A program made the position numbers and the translations under genes. DNA of 64,000 bases from Sphagnum compactum. Lineage: Eukaryota > Bryophyta > Sphagnopsida > Sphagnales. Within the stretch, counting starts at the first letter, position 1. Each line of letters starts with the position of its first letter. Below are positions 62,401-64,000 of this stretch, one piece after another. The stretch covers positions 8,246,001 through 8,310,000 of the forward strand of contig OZ234498.1 in assembly GCA_965153455.1 (NCBI GenBank), read 5' to 3'. The notes below the pieces were generated by a model. It was not told the DNA's origin. It searched no databases and worked only from the letters and a program-made list of their open reading frames with translations.

Positions 62401-63405
62401 CATACACATCAAAGCTCTTGGAGGTTTGAAATCTAAATAATGAAAGCTCAAGAATCAATTAATCCCTAGATAATAAAATATATAAAACCTTGTTCACATC
62501 AAAGTAGATTTAACAAAAACACTTTTATAATAAGTATAATTTTAAACTCATTTTGAATTCCAATAAGCTTAACCAATGGTTATAATTTAAAATCCAACAA
62601 ACTAAATCAACATGTATAACAATAATAATAATGGTCTTGGCATCCACATCCAACCAAACTTGTTGGGTTTAAAGGTTTATTTTTAAGGTGTGTGCTAAAT
62701 TGCAAGAAGGCAACCCAAGAGTGTTGATAAAGTGGGATGCAAACTTCAACCTCAAGAAAGCTACTATTAGGGCAATTGGTGAGATTTTCTTGATGAAAGA
62801 TGAACTTTATTTAGCACTGCACATGTTATGAGAATACATTGATCAAACATTACGAGTGTTGTGAAGTTACCCCACTTTAGGCTGAAGGGAAGAAGAGTAA
62901 ATTAATAGTGTAACAAATTCAAGTCATATGATATTAGGAGATGTGAATTTTCCAAAGCTGTTTGTGCTCATTTTTTGGAGGCCTTTGAAGCCCTTCAAAG
63001 GTCCTCCTTTCAAGGGTGAAAAAGGATCATGCTGAATTCAAATACAATGTTGCACCAAAGGAAGTGACATGTAGCCAAGCGTTTGAGCTTGTACCTATTT
63101 CTAGTGCTGGTGGTAAAGTGCCTCTTTACTTCTTTCTTTACTTCTCTGATTCTGCCTAAACACGTATCAACAAATGCTAATAAGTGCTTGGTACGTAGTT
63201 AAAACATGTGTTAAGTAATTAAGAATCGATGGCAGAATGCCATCCAAAGGAAAAAAAAGCAAAAAGCTCTACTCTCCAAGCAAAATAAAAAATACAAAAA
63301 AAAATGTATTCCAAAAATATGTGCTCATCATCACACATAAAACTAAAATTTCAAATTCAAATAAAATCTTAACTAGTAGAGTCACCCCTAAAGTCATCGT
63401 GTTTT
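59425..63405. other. AT-rich intergenic region
   Basis: No gene is supported. 59,460-59,690 has a 68-codon open frame with balanced composition but no recognisable domain. 60,841-60,859 is a (TA)n run. 62,670-63,130 is slightly richer in G and C with short broken frames, perhaps a relic. The rest is AT-rich without clear repeats. Confidence 0.6.
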
Positions 63406-63915
63406 CACTCTCTATTTGGGCCTGCTTTCAGCCCTTATCCCCTCTTTCAGTGATATCCACAAAGTAAGGAAATTTTACTAAATCTCAGGCCCGCTTTACA
63501 CTAGCAGTCAGGGCCGATGTTCAACCCAAATCAAGCATTCCTATTGGTGCAAAAGTTGAAATCAGCCCCGAGGGCTGTACACTAGGAGTCAAGGCTGAAC
63601 TAAAAAAAATCTTTTCAATCTGCCCAAAGTTACTCATAAATGCTGAACTTCATGGGCTGGTATTGGCCCCAAAGCTGGAAAAAAAAATACCATCGAATTT
63701 GGGAGGCCAATTTGCAACCCTTGGGGCCAATGTTTCAGCATTCATTTAATATCCTGACGTCAATGTTCTAGCATTTATTAGTAACTTGGGCCGAACAACA
63801 AGCCAAAAATGCTCAAAGTTGGCCCTAAATTTTTTCGGCCCTGACTCCTAGTGTAAAGCGGGCCTCAGTATGGAATGCTGAAACTGAGCATTTAATGCAC
63901 AAGGTTTGAGAATAT
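63406..63915 (+). repeat. Dispersed repeat family A, copy split by a MITE
   Basis: 63,406-63,487 ('tttgggcctgctttcagccc' to 'actaaatctca') and 63,865-63,915 ('tcagtatggaatgctgaaac' onward) together match 32,280-32,400. The 377 bp between them are an insertion. Confidence 0.85.
63488..63864. mobile_element. 377-bp MITE with 17-bp perfect terminal inverted repeats
   Basis: Ends are GGCCCGCTTTACACTAG and its exact complement; with one mismatch the match extends to about 30 bp (through AGTCAGGGCCGA). The flanking TCA is duplicated. An equally valid reading is a 16-bp TIR with a CTCAG duplication. The empty site is preserved at 32,336-32,346 (AAATCTCAGTA). There is no coding capacity. The internal segment repeats part of the terminus ('ctgtacactaggagtcaagg', about 63,576). 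Confidence 0.9.
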
Positions 63916-63918
63916 TTA

Positions 63919-64000
63919 TAGTAGTTGTACAGGTAGGACCAGTCAAAATATATGCACCAGCAGTGGAGGCGCTCAGGGAAAAGGAAAGACAGGATGGAAC
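63919..64000 (+). CDS. Possible coding exon running off the right edge
   Basis: After an acceptor-like 'gttgtacag' (to 63,930) one frame is open to the end of the window (VGPVKIYAPAVEALREKERQDG). Composition is richer in G and C than the DNA before it. The family is not recognised; 70 bases can stay open by chance. Confidence 0.25.

Overview
This window is nuclear DNA from a land plant. It carries three intron-containing plant genes, all with canonical GT-AG introns except one GC-AG intron: a TVP38/TMEM64-type membrane protein, a BSU1-like (BSL) Kelch-phosphatase and an IST1-like ESCRT-III protein. The surrounding sequence is long, AT-rich and repeat-filled. The species cannot be fixed from what is visible. 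The heavily decayed intergenic DNA, without recognisable LTR retrotransposon coding regions, would fit a bryophyte, lycophyte or fern, but that is inference.

Layout. At 1-45 there may be the end of a gene entering from the left. 46-1,700 holds dispersed repeats. 1,700-4,569 is the promoter, leader and four-exon TVP38/TMEM64 gene (+ strand). 5,300-14,050 is an AT-rich desert. 14,050-24,260 is the 21-exon BSL gene (- strand) with its 3' and 5' flanks. About 24,446-25,390 is a Helitron-like element. 25,390-28,430 is AT-rich. 28,430-32,084 is the leader and six-exon IST1-like gene (+ strand). Its last codons and 3' flank are tandemly duplicated at 32,033-32,796. From about 32,800 to the right edge there is no convincing complete gene. 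That part holds degenerate minisatellites, tRNA-like SINE heads, two LINE fragments, a hAT-like element nested in an older repeat, a 1.5-kb-spaced direct repeat, a second Helitron terminus and a 377-bp MITE nested in a dispersed repeat. A possible exon runs off the right edge at 63,919-64,000.

The three genes are not a pathway cluster. Two (TVP38/TMEM64 and IST1-like) act in endomembrane traffic. The BSL protein is a signalling phosphatase. The most useful observations are: a one-base frame break in BSL exon 7; the duplicated IST1 C-terminus, whose downstream copy encodes a slightly different MIM-like tail; the GC-AG intron and the stop-free 87-nt intron in the IST1-like gene; the paired Helitron 3' termini; and the nested transposons with readable empty sites. 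I found no new defence system, CRISPR array or biosynthetic cluster.
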